Origin: Vibrio azureus | GTDB taxonomy: Bacteria; Pseudomonadota; Gammaproteobacteria; Enterobacterales; Vibrionaceae | Assembly (NCBI RefSeq): GCF_002849855.1 | Contig: NZ_CP018619.1 | Span: 44,597 to 108,596 of the forward strand | DNA: 64,000 nt | Reading direction: 5' to 3' | Shown: one piece after another, positions 51,484-60,610 of the stretch | Layout: every line of letters begins with the position of its first letter | How positions within the stretch are numbered: the stretch's first letter is position 1 | Notes under the pieces: model-generated | Seen by the model: the letters and a program-made list of their open reading frames with translations, nothing else | Databases searched by the model: none | Told to the model about the DNA's origin: nothing | Made by a program: the position numbers and the translations under genes

Positions 51484-52533
51484 TTACTCCACGTGCGCTT
51501 TTAAGTCAGCGATAAGAGCATCGATACTGTAGTCTTCATTTTCTCCCCATTCATAGGCACCCAACTTCCCAAATAAGCTACCCGACATGGTTTCTTTTTT
51601 CTGAAGATAGGTTTTGAGTGCTGTGATACTAGGCTGTAAGTATCCCCCCTGTTCCGCCTTAACTGGGGTTTCAAACGGGACTTGCAGACGTTGGCCACGA
51701 CGTACCATCACGCTTGCAAACTCCCATGGACTCGCACCAGACTGGGTTGTTTGGCGAGCTGACGGTAAAGCAACAAATAATGCTTTAGTAAACGCTTCAA
51801 TTGCCTGCTGAAGTTGCTCAGCGCTTGCTTCCATCTCCTCATTACCTAATGTTTGCGCCAATTGCCCAAGATCGAGACTGACGTAGCGATAGTACGTTGC
51901 TGAGTTAAACTCAAGGCTCCCCATATGTGCAGATCCTTGCTCTTCTTGGCAATCATCAAGTGCGGTAAAAAATTCAACTTCGTTGGTTACTTTATGCGTT
52001 GAGATTGCATGATTAAAGGATGCTGCCGCTTCGACATTCATCTCGGTTGCTTTGGCGACCATACGCCCAAACAGGGCAATATCTAACGCATCAAAAGCAG
52101 GATTGAGGGCCTTTTTCGCTCTTTTCGCTAAGTCCTTATCTTTGAGCTTGCTCGCATCAAATTCGTTTTCTTGTGCATAACTTGCCAAGGCTTCCGATTC
52201 TTTCGTACTAATAAATAAAAGGGTATCGTCAGCCAAAGATTTGGCCATTTTCAGCGCACAGGCTGTTGCTGCGTCTTCACTTGCCCCCAATATCAAACAA
52301 GCTTTTTCAAGCAACGCTTCCACTTTTTTTGTACGTAGGCCAAGTTTGATACCAAAGTTTTGCATTTCAAGGCGTACTTGACGTTTCCAACACTGTGAAC
52401 TTACTCGCGCTCGACTTACGCCGCCAACCATCGCTGATTTGGGGGCTCCAACATCGTCACGGTTCAAGCAACTTACAGGAAAAGACTGGAGGATATGAAA
52501 TTCAATTCGTGTGTTTTTCATTGCTGCATTCAT
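51484..52533 (-). CDS. cas7e: Cascade backbone subunit Cas7e (CasC)
   Basis: 349 aa. RIEFHILQSFPVSCLNRDDVGAPKSAMVGGVSRARVSSQCWKRQVR is the diagnostic Cas7e start. Six copies form the crRNA-binding backbone. Ribosome site AGAGAG. Located after cas6e, an order differing from E. coli. Confidence 0.96.
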   Translation of the reverse strand: MNAAMKNTRIEFHILQSFPVSCLNRDDVGAPKSAMVGGVSRARVSSQCWKRQVRLEMQNFGIKLGLRTKKVEALLEKACLILGASEDAATACALKMAKSLADDTLLFISTKESEALASYAQENEFDASKLKDKDLAKRAKKALNPAFDALDIALFGRMVAKATEMNVEAAASFNHAISTHKVTNEVEFFTALDDCQEEQGSAHMGSLEFNSATYYRYVSLDLGQLAQTLGNEEMEASAEQLQQAIEAFTKALFVALPSARQTTQSGASPWEFASVMVRRGQRLQVPFETPVKAEQGGYLQPSITALKTYLQKKETMSGSLFGKLGAYEWGENEDYSIDALIADLKAHVE

Positions 52534-52548
52534 GGGATAACTCTCTGA

Positions 52549-53187
52549 TTAAAATAAAGGCGATTCAATAACAGGAACAATTTGTAATAAGCCACAACCA
52601 AAACTGCGGCCTCGGCCAATGCCATTGGCAACACTGTGGGCAAACGCTTCGGAGTCTGTCACGGTTAAATAACCACTCAATTTAGCTTGTTGTAATGTGA
52701 CACGATGCTTTGCCTCAAACTGAAGAACGCGGACTTGTTCAACCTGCAGTTGATCTGCATTCACAGAAAAACCCCAGCTTTCTTGCCCACGCGAGATAAA
52801 CCACTGCACGATTTCTTTACGGCCTTTGATCGGTACATTCTTTTTTGTCTGGCGATCTCTGCGTACTGGATTGAGCACAACCTCAAAACGATAAGTGCGA
52901 TGGTTAAGAAACCCTTCAGGTAAACATTTCGTGACCACTTCGCCGTGTTGGTTGTTGACTTGCTCCATTGGCGCACGATTAGAAAGCATCAAGATCTGAC
53001 GGCAAGTAGCATCACCGCCTTTGTCTACCCACTGAATACCACTACTCTTACTTGCCTGTTTTTCTTGTTCATTACGAACATCTTCAAACAGGCTATAAAC
53101 CACACGATGTAGAGAATAGGTATCTTTAATATTCAGAGCTTTACTGGCTGCTCGGTCAAGACGTAGTACACTCGCAAAAAGCGTCAT
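52549..53187 (-). CDS. cas6e: crRNA endonuclease Cas6e (CasE)
   Basis: 212 aa from the ATG at 53187, which overlaps the cse2 stop by one base; a TTG one codon earlier is not needed. YSLHRVVYSLF contains the catalytic His region, and the C-terminal GIGRGRSFGCGLL is the glycine-rich loop of Cas6e. Cuts the precursor at each repeat. Placed between cse2 and cas7e, unlike the E. coli order, where it follows cas5e. Confidence 0.94.
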   Translation of the reverse strand: MTLFASVLRLDRAASKALNIKDTYSLHRVVYSLFEDVRNEQEKQASKSSGIQWVDKGGDATCRQILMLSNRAPMEQVNNQHGEVVTKCLPEGFLNHRTYRFEVVLNPVRRDRQTKKNVPIKGRKEIVQWFISRGQESWGFSVNADQLQVEQVRVLQFEAKHRVTLQQAKLSGYLTVTDSEAFAHSVANGIGRGRSFGCGLLQIVPVIESPLF

Positions 53188-53720
53188 CAATATTGCCCCT
53201 CCGCCACTTGCCCAGATCGTTCAGATTGATAGAACTGCTGGGCCCAGCGTGCTCTAGCACGTTGTGGGTCATGATTAAACCACACCAAGTCTTTCAATAA
53301 TGCAGTGAAATCCAAAGGCAAAGTGACTCGACTTTGTATTAAAGTGATCAGTGGTCGTAAAATTCGGCAAACTTCTTCAACATCATGACAGGCTAATAAA
53401 CGACGCAGTCGCATATTTGCTTGATCACTTTTAACGCCATCATTAAATGCCAAAGCGATGGCCTTTCCTAAGGGAAGAGTTCCGTTACTGTCGGAGCGAC
53501 TTTTCGCCACAGCAGCAGCAATCAGTGCATGTGGAAGACGCTCAGATGAAAAATCGAGATTAATGTTAAACTTGGCGAGCGTTTCCCAGCACTGATATTC
53601 TGTTGCTGAATTATCCGCTCGACGAAGCCGAGCTGCGAACCCTTTATCTCGCTCACATTGAGCAAAGAGATAATCGATAAATGCGGAACATTTATCTGTT
53701 TTTGAAGGTACAGATGTCAT
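53187..53720 (-). CDS. cse2: Cascade small subunit Cse2 (CasB)
   Basis: 177 aa from ATG at 53720 (ATGA overlap with cas8e). Helical protein: FNINLDFSSERLPHALIAAAVAKSRSD...LPLGKAIALAF and MRLRRLLACHDVEEVCRILRPLI match Cse2. Two copies bind the non-target strand. The longer reading beginning at 53804 overlaps cas8e and is not used. Confidence 0.92.
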   Translation of the reverse strand: MTSVPSKTDKCSAFIDYLFAQCERDKGFAARLRRADNSATEYQCWETLAKFNINLDFSSERLPHALIAAAVAKSRSDSNGTLPLGKAIALAFNDGVKSDQANMRLRRLLACHDVEEVCRILRPLITLIQSRVTLPLDFTALLKDLVWFNHDPQRARARWAQQFYQSERSGQVAEGQY

Positions 53721-55207
53721 AATGATTCCTGTTTCAGGTAGTCTGAAATATTCGGACGACATTGCGCCCATGCGTCCAGTTGCCTTGCCGTTTGATTCGG
53801 ACAAAATGAGTCAAAGGTGTTTTGCAGGTAGGTGGCAAAACGGCGGCGAAGCCTTCCCATTGCCTCGGGATTTTCACAGTCGTAGAGCAACGCCTGTGCA
53901 TCACGCTCGCACAATTGCCAAAATACCAACGTCGCGTTAGCAGCCTGCTCTTTTCCGTCTTTATTTTGGGCCTTGTAGTAATGGCTAACACAACCAAAAA
54001 GACGTTTTGCTAATCGATCCAGCGCGTCCATTTGAGCAGTGTAGAGCTCAAACCATAATTCTTTTTGATTACCAGCGGGTAAAAGCAGGCTCGACTCTAA
54101 TACATCGTCTTTACCACTCAGAAACTGCTCACCGGCATTACTGTTAACTTTGACTCCCCCTGACCAAACGCCATATTCTCCATTCTGTAAATCGGCTTTT
54201 TTAAAAGCGTATTTCAGTTGCAAGCAACCGCCGTTTCCATTTCGATGAGAAATGAAATCTAACAGCGATGGGAGTTGTCGCCATGGTCTTCGCTCGGGAT
54301 CACACCACACGACTTTCAGTTCTTTTCCCGCCTGTTTTGTCGTAATACTTAAATCAAACAAGCCCTCTTTATGACCCAAGTGATGCAGTCCTTCGGTGTA
54401 ATGAAGCCCATTTTTTGAGAGTAAACAAAAACGACAAAGTGGAACGATGCGCCCCATTAAACTGTTTTTGAGAGCTTTTGCTGTTTCGCAGTCTTCACCT
54501 TCTGGCATATTCTCCCATGGCGCTTGACCAAGACCATGACTAAACAACCCCACCTCTTTAATATCTTGATGAGTGAGTAAATTTAGCCATAAAGAAACAT
54601 GTAACGTTGGCCCGATGGCAAAGCTGTGTAGGAGCCCCATAAACCCGACGGCTGGACCGGGTTTTCCTGTTGCCGGCTTGCCTTTGTCGTTTGTCTTCCC
54701 TTTGTATCCGGGAGTTAAAACAATTTTGTTATCCGTTTTCTTTCCACCAAAGGCAAGGCTCATTTGCGTGATAAGCAAAAGTGCTTTCTGGCTATCATCT
54801 AGAGATTTCTCAGCATGATACTGTGTCAAGCAGGTAGTATTACCAGTCGCAACATCAGGCATCACCGCCCCAAACGACTTGATTTCTGCCCCTTTTACCG
54901 CTGGTACTTGAAGGAAGGGGAGCTTTCCATAGAGATAAAAACGGTCGTACCACTTTTCAAGATATGCCAAACAAGATGAAGCCAATCCTTCAGCCCCTAA
55001 CATTTCCCAGTCGGTATTGTTGTCCGGAGTATGAGCTGATTGCGCGATGGCCAGTAATAATTTGGTCATCGCGATTTTTTCTAAAGGTGTCCCGCCCAAT
55101 GAGCGATAATCCTTGCTTGAAAATAATTGTCTCAAGCTCACCAATCCAATGTCTGTTACGGGTATCCATGGTTCATCAATGAGATTAAAGCGATTTTCCA
55201 CTATCAT
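53717..55207 (-). CDS. cas8e: Cascade large subunit Cas8e (Cse1/CasA)
   Basis: 496 aa. FNLIDEPWIPVTDIGLVSLRQLFSS is the conserved Cse1 N-terminus; central GKKTDNKIVLTPG and WENMPEG also match. Recognises the PAM and recruits Cas3. Start overlaps the cas3 stop (ATGA). Length is typical. Confidence 0.95.
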   Translation of the reverse strand: MIVENRFNLIDEPWIPVTDIGLVSLRQLFSSKDYRSLGGTPLEKIAMTKLLLAIAQSAHTPDNNTDWEMLGAEGLASSCLAYLEKWYDRFYLYGKLPFLQVPAVKGAEIKSFGAVMPDVATGNTTCLTQYHAEKSLDDSQKALLLITQMSLAFGGKKTDNKIVLTPGYKGKTNDKGKPATGKPGPAVGFMGLLHSFAIGPTLHVSLWLNLLTHQDIKEVGLFSHGLGQAPWENMPEGEDCETAKALKNSLMGRIVPLCRFCLLSKNGLHYTEGLHHLGHKEGLFDLSITTKQAGKELKVVWCDPERRPWRQLPSLLDFISHRNGNGGCLQLKYAFKKADLQNGEYGVWSGGVKVNSNAGEQFLSGKDDVLESSLLLPAGNQKELWFELYTAQMDALDRLAKRLFGCVSHYYKAQNKDGKEQAANATLVFWQLCERDAQALLYDCENPEAMGRLRRRFATYLQNTFDSFCPNQTARQLDAWAQCRPNISDYLKQESL

Positions 55208-57804
55208 TCCTTATTTTTGAAAATTTGAAGGCCAATGTCTTGTCTGTACTGATAAGTAAAACGATCGGAAAGACGTTGTTCAAAACCTTGTAGCTCTCTA
55301 TCCAAGCTTTGAATTGCAATGGCAAAGGGCACCGTTTCAGCAAACTCGGGATGCCCCAGATAAAACACGTGACCAAAACCTAATTGTCTGCAGCGTTCAC
55401 GGGGTAAAGTCTGTGGCATTTGAGAGCGCCTGCAAGGCACCACCTGCCGCATTAATTTACGGCTAAGGCTGCGCCATTGGTGAGCGTTAAGGCGGTGTTT
55501 TTGCCAAGGTAAAATAAGTTGGTCACCGTTCAATAAGGTAAGCTTGGTTTGTTTGTTTTCTGAGTCAGGGAGCATGGAGGACAACAGCAAAATCTCTGCT
55601 GAATCTTCTTCACTATAACGAGTTTGAGCGTCTGTATCTGAGCGAGCTTTCCCTGCTTCAGAAAGCGTAAGCCTGGCCAGTTGTCGTAGAGCATTCAGGC
55701 CTTTTTTATGAGGGGAGCCCTCCATAAGTTGATAACGCATCGCCGCCATCGGCCCCTCTTCTTTTCGTTCGTGATAAGTGTCATCGATGAGGGGACGTAT
55801 ATCGGTGGGAAGACAAATCAAGCTCGTCTTGGTGAGCTTTTTCGTCCACGCTTCTAGTGAACGACACAGAACATACTCACTGTAAACCGCCGCCGATGCA
55901 CCAAAGCTGGTTCGTGGTGTGTGTATCGCTGAGTTCAGAGAAGGTGCGAGCAACCATGCCTCACAACGTGCAGAGTCCGGACGAGGGGTATCGTTATGAC
56001 GCCACAGACGCCCTAATCTTTGTAACATCATATCGGTCGGCGCAAAACGGGTAATAAGAAAATCGGCATCAATATCTAATGACTGCTCCAGTACCTGCGT
56101 ACCAACAATCACGCAGCCTTTCTGTTGTCGAGTGTGCCAACCGGACTTGCCCAAGGCCGTTACCCATTTGTCTTCACAACTAGCCCTATCGTCAGGTGTA
56201 AATCTAGAGTGCAATAAACCACAAGAAATGCCCAGTTCATGGCATCGAGCAGCGAAGTCAAGATAACGCTCTTGGGCCTCTTTTACCGTATTTTCAACCC
56301 ACAGGACTTGCTGGCCAAGCTCTGCGCGACGCAATGATTCTTCTACAGCCATAGACTCATTAGAGACAAATTGGATATGCACATTTTGAACAGGTGGCGG
56401 TGAAACCAGGATTTCTTCCACGTCTTTTTTAACGGCAGTGATCAGAGGATAGTGTTTACTGCAAACGTCAATGGAAAGAAGTGACTGCCGCCTTGCCTGA
56501 CTGAGCGTAGCGCTCAAAATAATCACGGTGCATTTCAGCTCAACGAGAAGGGCGACGAGTTCATCTAAAATTACACTGGTGTAGGCGTCATAACTATGAA
56601 TTTCATCGAGTATGACCACTTTCCCAGCAAGACCAAATGCACGGACAAATCCATGGCGTACATTCATCGTCGCCATCAGGGCCTGATCTAATGTTCCTAC
56701 AGCAAAAGGCGCAAGCAAACCACGTTTACTGGTATTAAACCAACTGCTACCCGGAGCCCCTTCTTCAGCCATTTCTGTTTCTTCCAACCATGCACTGCCA
56801 TGAAGCAAAAGAGCACGCCGATGAGGGCAATCCTCATCAAGAATGGTTGTAAGAAATTGATTAAAGCGTTCATAAATTTTATTGGAGGTCAATTGCGTTG
56901 GCAGCGCGAAGTAGATACCTGTTGCGATACCTGTTGCCAACATTTTATAAGCGCAATAAAGGGCAGCTTCTGTTTTTCCTAACCCCATTGGAGCTTCAAG
57001 AACATACACGCCAGGTTGATCACAAGTCGCAAGCAGCTTACTTTGTGCTTCTCTTGGACTGAATCCAAATGTGTCCGAAAATGTCAGCCCTTTTCGAACC
57101 TTAAACGGTATATAGCCTGCGCTGGTAATGGCTTTGTCTATATTGATTTGCCACGGTGAGGCCGGATTATCAAACCAGGAACCCGAGCCTATCCAATCCG
57201 CCACACTTGTCAGGCCAGATATGGCTCGTACTTGTGCTTCAGTAAGATTTTCTGGAATGTTCACCTCGAACTCATCGCCCAAAGCATCAAGTAAAGCTTT
57301 GCGCTCTTTTTGCCATACTTCACCGCCAAAACATTCGTCAGAGGCACTTCGCATGTTAACTTCTGGATTAAAGCCATGATGTTGTCCAACGACGGTCTGA
57401 GCTTGACCATCAAAACCAACCTGTTTCAGAGTAAGAGCACTGACCCCAGCATGCCCTCCCCAACTGGTTTCGTTTAGGCTAAAAAAAAGACTGAATTTAG
57501 AAAGTTTACTATCACACGAATGATGCGTAGCTCTGTGCAGTTTGAGAAAAAAAGTAGGGCTGACTTTACCAATGTCATGCGCAGCCGCAAGTAGCTCAGA
57601 GCCTGTCGGAAAGAGCTGGTTTGTTAGGGAGACAGGCAATTGACTCAATAGCTTTCTAGCAATATGTCCAACAATTTGGCAATGATTAAACACACTCCGA
57701 CCTAAACACACTTGACCATATTTATCAGTAAAGGTTTTTGCTGGACATTCAGCGTAGGGGACTAAAGGCACTTGCGATAATGTATTTATTTTTCTGCGCC
57801 TCAT
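55204..57804 (-). CDS. cas3: CRISPR nuclease-helicase Cas3 (type I-E)
   Basis: 866 aa from ATG at 57804 (MRRRKIN), preceded by GAGGGGG; the longer reading begins with TTG. HD nuclease domain: NHCQIVGHIARKLL, AAAHDIGKVSPTFF near 71, GGHAGVSAL. SF2 helicase: Walker A APMGLGKTEAAL near 276, DEIHSYD near 399, SATLSQARR, VGTQVLEQSLDID, RLGRLWRH. Degrades DNA marked by Cascade. First gene of the cas operon. Region 57805-58156 is AT-rich and holds the promoter. Confidence 0.96.
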   Translation of the reverse strand: MRRRKINTLSQVPLVPYAECPAKTFTDKYGQVCLGRSVFNHCQIVGHIARKLLSQLPVSLTNQLFPTGSELLAAAHDIGKVSPTFFLKLHRATHHSCDSKLSKFSLFFSLNETSWGGHAGVSALTLKQVGFDGQAQTVVGQHHGFNPEVNMRSASDECFGGEVWQKERKALLDALGDEFEVNIPENLTEAQVRAISGLTSVADWIGSGSWFDNPASPWQINIDKAITSAGYIPFKVRKGLTFSDTFGFSPREAQSKLLATCDQPGVYVLEAPMGLGKTEAALYCAYKMLATGIATGIYFALPTQLTSNKIYERFNQFLTTILDEDCPHRRALLLHGSAWLEETEMAEEGAPGSSWFNTSKRGLLAPFAVGTLDQALMATMNVRHGFVRAFGLAGKVVILDEIHSYDAYTSVILDELVALLVELKCTVIILSATLSQARRQSLLSIDVCSKHYPLITAVKKDVEEILVSPPPVQNVHIQFVSNESMAVEESLRRAELGQQVLWVENTVKEAQERYLDFAARCHELGISCGLLHSRFTPDDRASCEDKWVTALGKSGWHTRQQKGCVIVGTQVLEQSLDIDADFLITRFAPTDMMLQRLGRLWRHNDTPRPDSARCEAWLLAPSLNSAIHTPRTSFGASAAVYSEYVLCRSLEAWTKKLTKTSLICLPTDIRPLIDDTYHERKEEGPMAAMRYQLMEGSPHKKGLNALRQLARLTLSEAGKARSDTDAQTRYSEEDSAEILLLSSMLPDSENKQTKLTLLNGDQLILPWQKHRLNAHQWRSLSRKLMRQVVPCRRSQMPQTLPRERCRQLGFGHVFYLGHPEFAETVPFAIAIQSLDRELQGFEQRLSDRFTYQYRQDIGLQIFKNKE

Positions 57805-58156
57805 TGACGAACTCACCCCCTCAAAAGGAAAAATTGGTTGCAAACAGTATGTACGCTTTACTATTAGATAAAATGTATCTTTATTTATCTATCGGCCGTT
57901 CAATTGGCAATAAAAACAAACGATACACTGCTACAAAACATACAGCGAAACGTATTAAATAAACTTAACAAACATCATGAAAACACCAATAAGCCATTGT
58001 TATATAAATTAATAATTTATTTTCACCTCAGAATTAATTGAATAATTATTTAATCAGAACGCCCCCCGCAACTTAAAATAAATTACTGAAGATTTTCTTA
58101 AGCCGTTCCGCCACTTTTACAGCACAAGAAAAGGAAGGTTCATCTCGCTCTCTAGA
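57805..58156. promoter_or_regulatory. cas3 promoter region
   Basis: AT-rich, gene-free; contains the upstream signals for the minus-strand cas operon. No clear operator could be assigned. The trailer of array 2 begins at its right side. Confidence 0.4.
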
Positions 58157-58793
58157 AAAGCACCCCCACATTCGTGGGGAAGGTACCGTGACTTGATAAA
58201 ATTAAATTACAACGCAGAAACACCCCCACATGCGTGGGGAAGACTTCTTGTCGTCCCATTCCCAGATATCAGCAATGGAAACACCCCCACGTACGTGGGG
58301 AAGACGGATATGCGACGTAATTTTCGCCCTCGGACCAGGAAACACCCCCACGTACGTGGGGAAGACACTTCAAGCGTATCGCTTATGATCATTGGGCCGG
58401 AAACACCCCCACGTACGTGGGGAAGACGAGATTGATTCGATCATAGGGTTAGAGTCTTTGGAAACACCCCCACGTACGTGGGGAAGACTCCCTAGTACAT
58501 CGCATGATGTTGAAAAGCTAAGAAACACCCCCACGTACGTGGGGAAGACTCATTAACAAAAACCTTACCAGCAGACTGCACAGAAACACCCCCACGTACG
58601 TGGGGAAGACAACGACTTGGCTGCATATAAAATCGCTATCAAGGAAACACCCCCACGTACGTGGGGAAGACCCTTCATTGCGAGTAATTGAACCACCGCA
58701 CCAGGAAACACCCCCACGTACGTGGGGAAGACGTGTCAGCTCTAGTGTATTTCTCAATATATCCAGAAACACCCCCACGTACGTGGGGAAGAC
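58157..58793 (-). CRISPR. CRISPR array 2, type I-E, 11 repeats
   Basis: Repeats at exact 61-base spacing from 58217 to 58766. Nine share core CCCCCACGTACGTGGGG, the copy at 58217 has CCCACATGCGTGGGG, and the most distal copy at 58157 is degenerate (ACATTCG; ends AGGT). Ten spacers of 32-33 bases. Orientation minus; leader at the right side. Differs from array 1 by one central base, which makes the stem a perfect palindrome. Confidence 0.97.
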
Positions 58794-58845
58794 ACCAAGA
58801 TATTGAAAATGAGCATCAATAAAACACTATATATTGTGGTTAATC
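58794..58845 (-). promoter_or_regulatory. Leader of CRISPR array 2
   Basis: ACCAAGATATTG...AATAAAACACTATAT aligns with the array 1 leader. Leader lies outside the cas locus, so this array is a second, independently transcribed one. Confidence 0.75.
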
Positions 58846-58972
58846 ATTTTCAATCTATTTTTACATACACCTACAGATTTGAATTGACTTAATAAAGGGC
58901 GAGCTTGTCCAACACCCAGATAAAGTGTCGACTGCGCGACACTTATTCTTATTTTTTATGAGCAAAGCCTCA

Positions 58973-59377
58973 TTAGGAGCGCTTGTACTCTAAAAACAAC
59001 ATCAACGGTATTAGCCAAGGAGTAACAAACATCCATCCTACAATTGGTATTGCACAAATAATTAGCGCCGAAATCCAAATGATATTTCGTTGCTTCTTCG
59101 TTATAGAGCAATACCAAGAAACTAAGAGTTTCAAGTTCTTCACGATCAATAACTCCCCACTTTCTGAACGACTTCTCGCACTTTTAATCATTTCGCAAAT
59201 GAAAAATAATGCAAAGACAAGGCCGAACCAAATTAAAAATCCCAGTCCGCTAGAATAGATGAACGACATTAAAGCATTTGTTACTCCTGCAAAAGACCAC
59301 ACATCAACCATCCCGACAACCGAGAGGCAACCTATAATCGACATTAATTTTATCGTTCGTAAAAGCGCCGTATACAT
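58973..59377 (-). CDS. Small membrane protein with four predicted helices
   Basis: 134 aa. Hydrophobic segments near 8-28, 38-60, 92-110 and 112-128 (including LGFLIWFGLVFALFFICEMI; NIIWISALIICAIPIVGWMF). Function unknown; it sits beside the CRISPR array and the 113-aa gene, with 22 bases between. No recognised family. Confidence 0.6.
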   Translation of the reverse strand: MYTALLRTIKLMSIIGCLSVVGMVDVWSFAGVTNALMSFIYSSGLGFLIWFGLVFALFFICEMIKSARSRSESGELLIVKNLKLLVSWYCSITKKQRNIIWISALIICAIPIVGWMFVTPWLIPLMLFLEYKRS

Positions 59378-59399
59378 TGTTAAGCCTTATTTTATTGGC

Positions 59400-59741
59400 T
59401 CAGAGCCAGCAATCATCTTTGTGAACATAAACGCCATCGGATAAATATACCCAGTCTTCTGGATCACCATAAAGATCATCTCCGCCATCTTTAACATCAA
59501 TCATTCGTAGATGTTTTTCAACATCTTCCGAGGATACCCTTTGCCAACGAGTATCATAACCATCAGATGTTAATGCTCTATACCCGATTTTCTTACCATT
59601 TTTTTCATTGATGATAACAACAATGTCTCCAATAGCTGGGGTTGGACACTCATTAAACATTCGCTCTCGCCATGCATCCAAATCGCCATCTTTAAGACCG
59701 CTAGGATCGGCAACCCAACTACCATCATCACGTACAACAGT
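59400..59741 (-). CDS. Unknown acidic protein, 113 aa
   Basis: GTG start at 59741 is favoured because GAGGGG lies 7 bases upstream; an earlier GTG at 59771 has no ribosome site. VTVVRDDGSWVADPSGLKDGDLDAWRERMFNECPTPAIGDIVVII...; SH3-like beta strands are plausible in GDIVVIINEKNGKKIGYRALT. No family recognised. Precedes the membrane gene on the same strand and may be co-transcribed with it. Confidence 0.55.
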   Translation of the reverse strand, partial: TVVRDDGSWVADPSGLKDGDLDAWRERMFNECPTPAIGDIVVIINEKNGKKIGYRALTSDGYDTRWQRVSSEDVEKHLRMIDVKDGGDDLYGDPEDWVYLSDGVYVHKDDCWL

Positions 59742-60163
59742 CACAATGTTTCCCCTCAAAATAAATAACACTTAGTAGGAATGGGGCAAAAATTAGCTCT
59801 AAAGAAACTTGTAAACTCCTGCTTATCCAAACGTTACCCTATTCCTTAAATTCAAAATGCTACCGCCCTTTACTTATCGGCCACGTAACATGCCATCACT
59901 ACTTAATCATCCAAAAAGCAACATAGCATACTGTATAAATTTTCACAAAACTGATTATTTGTCGTTTCGACAAATAATCCATTTCTATGTGCAATTTACG
60001 CAAACCTGAGCGACGTTAGACACCTCACACCATGTATCACCTAATCAACATCTTGTTTCCAAAGGACCAGTGAGTATCACGCAAAGTTCTTTTCTTGAGT
60101 GGCAGGTTTCATAATCAAAGTGGTAGGTTAGCTTTAGAAACATGAAGAAAAAGGAATACGAAC
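59742..60163. other. Intergenic region with a perfect hairpin
   Basis: GATTATTTGTCG (59953-59964) and CGACAAATAATC (59968-59979) form a 12-bp stem around TTT. Not followed by a T-tract. No gene found in the stretch; it separates divergent small genes. Confidence 0.5.
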
Positions 60164-60355
60164 ATGGAGCTGATGCATGATGAACTTGCTGAGATAGAAC
60201 AAGAAATCAATGAACAACTTCAAAAAGTGCGTGAAACTATTGCTCAAGCTAAAGCAGATAAAGTGGAAATGGTTGAAATTGATGTCGATATCTTAGAAAT
60301 GATGCTTGTAGATTGTGATCCAGAGGCCACTATCCTTTTCCCCACTCATCCTTAA
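60164..60355 (+). CDS. Small helical unknown protein, 63 aa
   Basis: MELMHDELAEIEQEINEQLQKVRETIAQAKADKVEMVEIDVDILEMMLV; coiled-coil-like first half, acidic end. AAGGA precedes the ATG at a good distance. Function unknown. An IS6 remnant follows about 110 bases later. Confidence 0.5.
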   Translation: MELMHDELAEIEQEINEQLQKVRETIAQAKADKVEMVEIDVDILEMMLVDCDPEATILFPTHP

Positions 60356-60463
60356 ATGTGTCACTCTCACAGTGATACTGGCTGCTATCGGCCATAACTG
60401 ACACCTCGCACCGTACGGTTTTAACGTAAATGGAATTCGATTCTTATATGCGCAAGTATCTAC

Positions 60464-60545
60464 ATGGGCTTGATGCAAAAACCTCACGAACCGCCAAGCT
60501 TTAACTATGGTCCATCACTGAGCAATGCGTTATGGCCAAGTTTCT
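60464..60545 (-). mobile_element. IS6-family end remnant
   Basis: GGGCTTGATGCAAAAACCTC followed by sequence matching the transposase 5' end (GCAATGCGTTATGGCCAAG). Only the end is left. Confidence 0.7.
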
Positions 60546-60582
60546 CAAACCTTGCCTCCTACACAAAATGATCCTAATATAA

Positions 60583-60598
60583 CTGTACATGCATACAG
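60583..60598. promoter_or_regulatory. LexA (SOS) box before the UmuD-like gene
   Basis: CTGTACATGCATACAG fits the CTGT-N8-ACAG LexA consensus and extends as the palindrome AACTGTACATGCATACAGTT. Lies 12 bases before the ATG, so LexA would block transcription or early elongation until DNA damage. Confidence 0.9.
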
Positions 60599-60610
60599 TT
60601 ATATTTGAAA

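Noticed and set aside
53720..53804. Longer start for cse2
   Set aside because: Would overlap cas8e by 88 bases; the ATGA-coupled ATG at 53720 is standard.
49029..58765. Self-targeting spacers
   Set aside because: No spacer was seen to match other parts of the window by eye; a real search against the full genome is required.
58193..58806. Open frames inside array 2
   Set aside because: Same reason: repeat-derived peptide periodicity.
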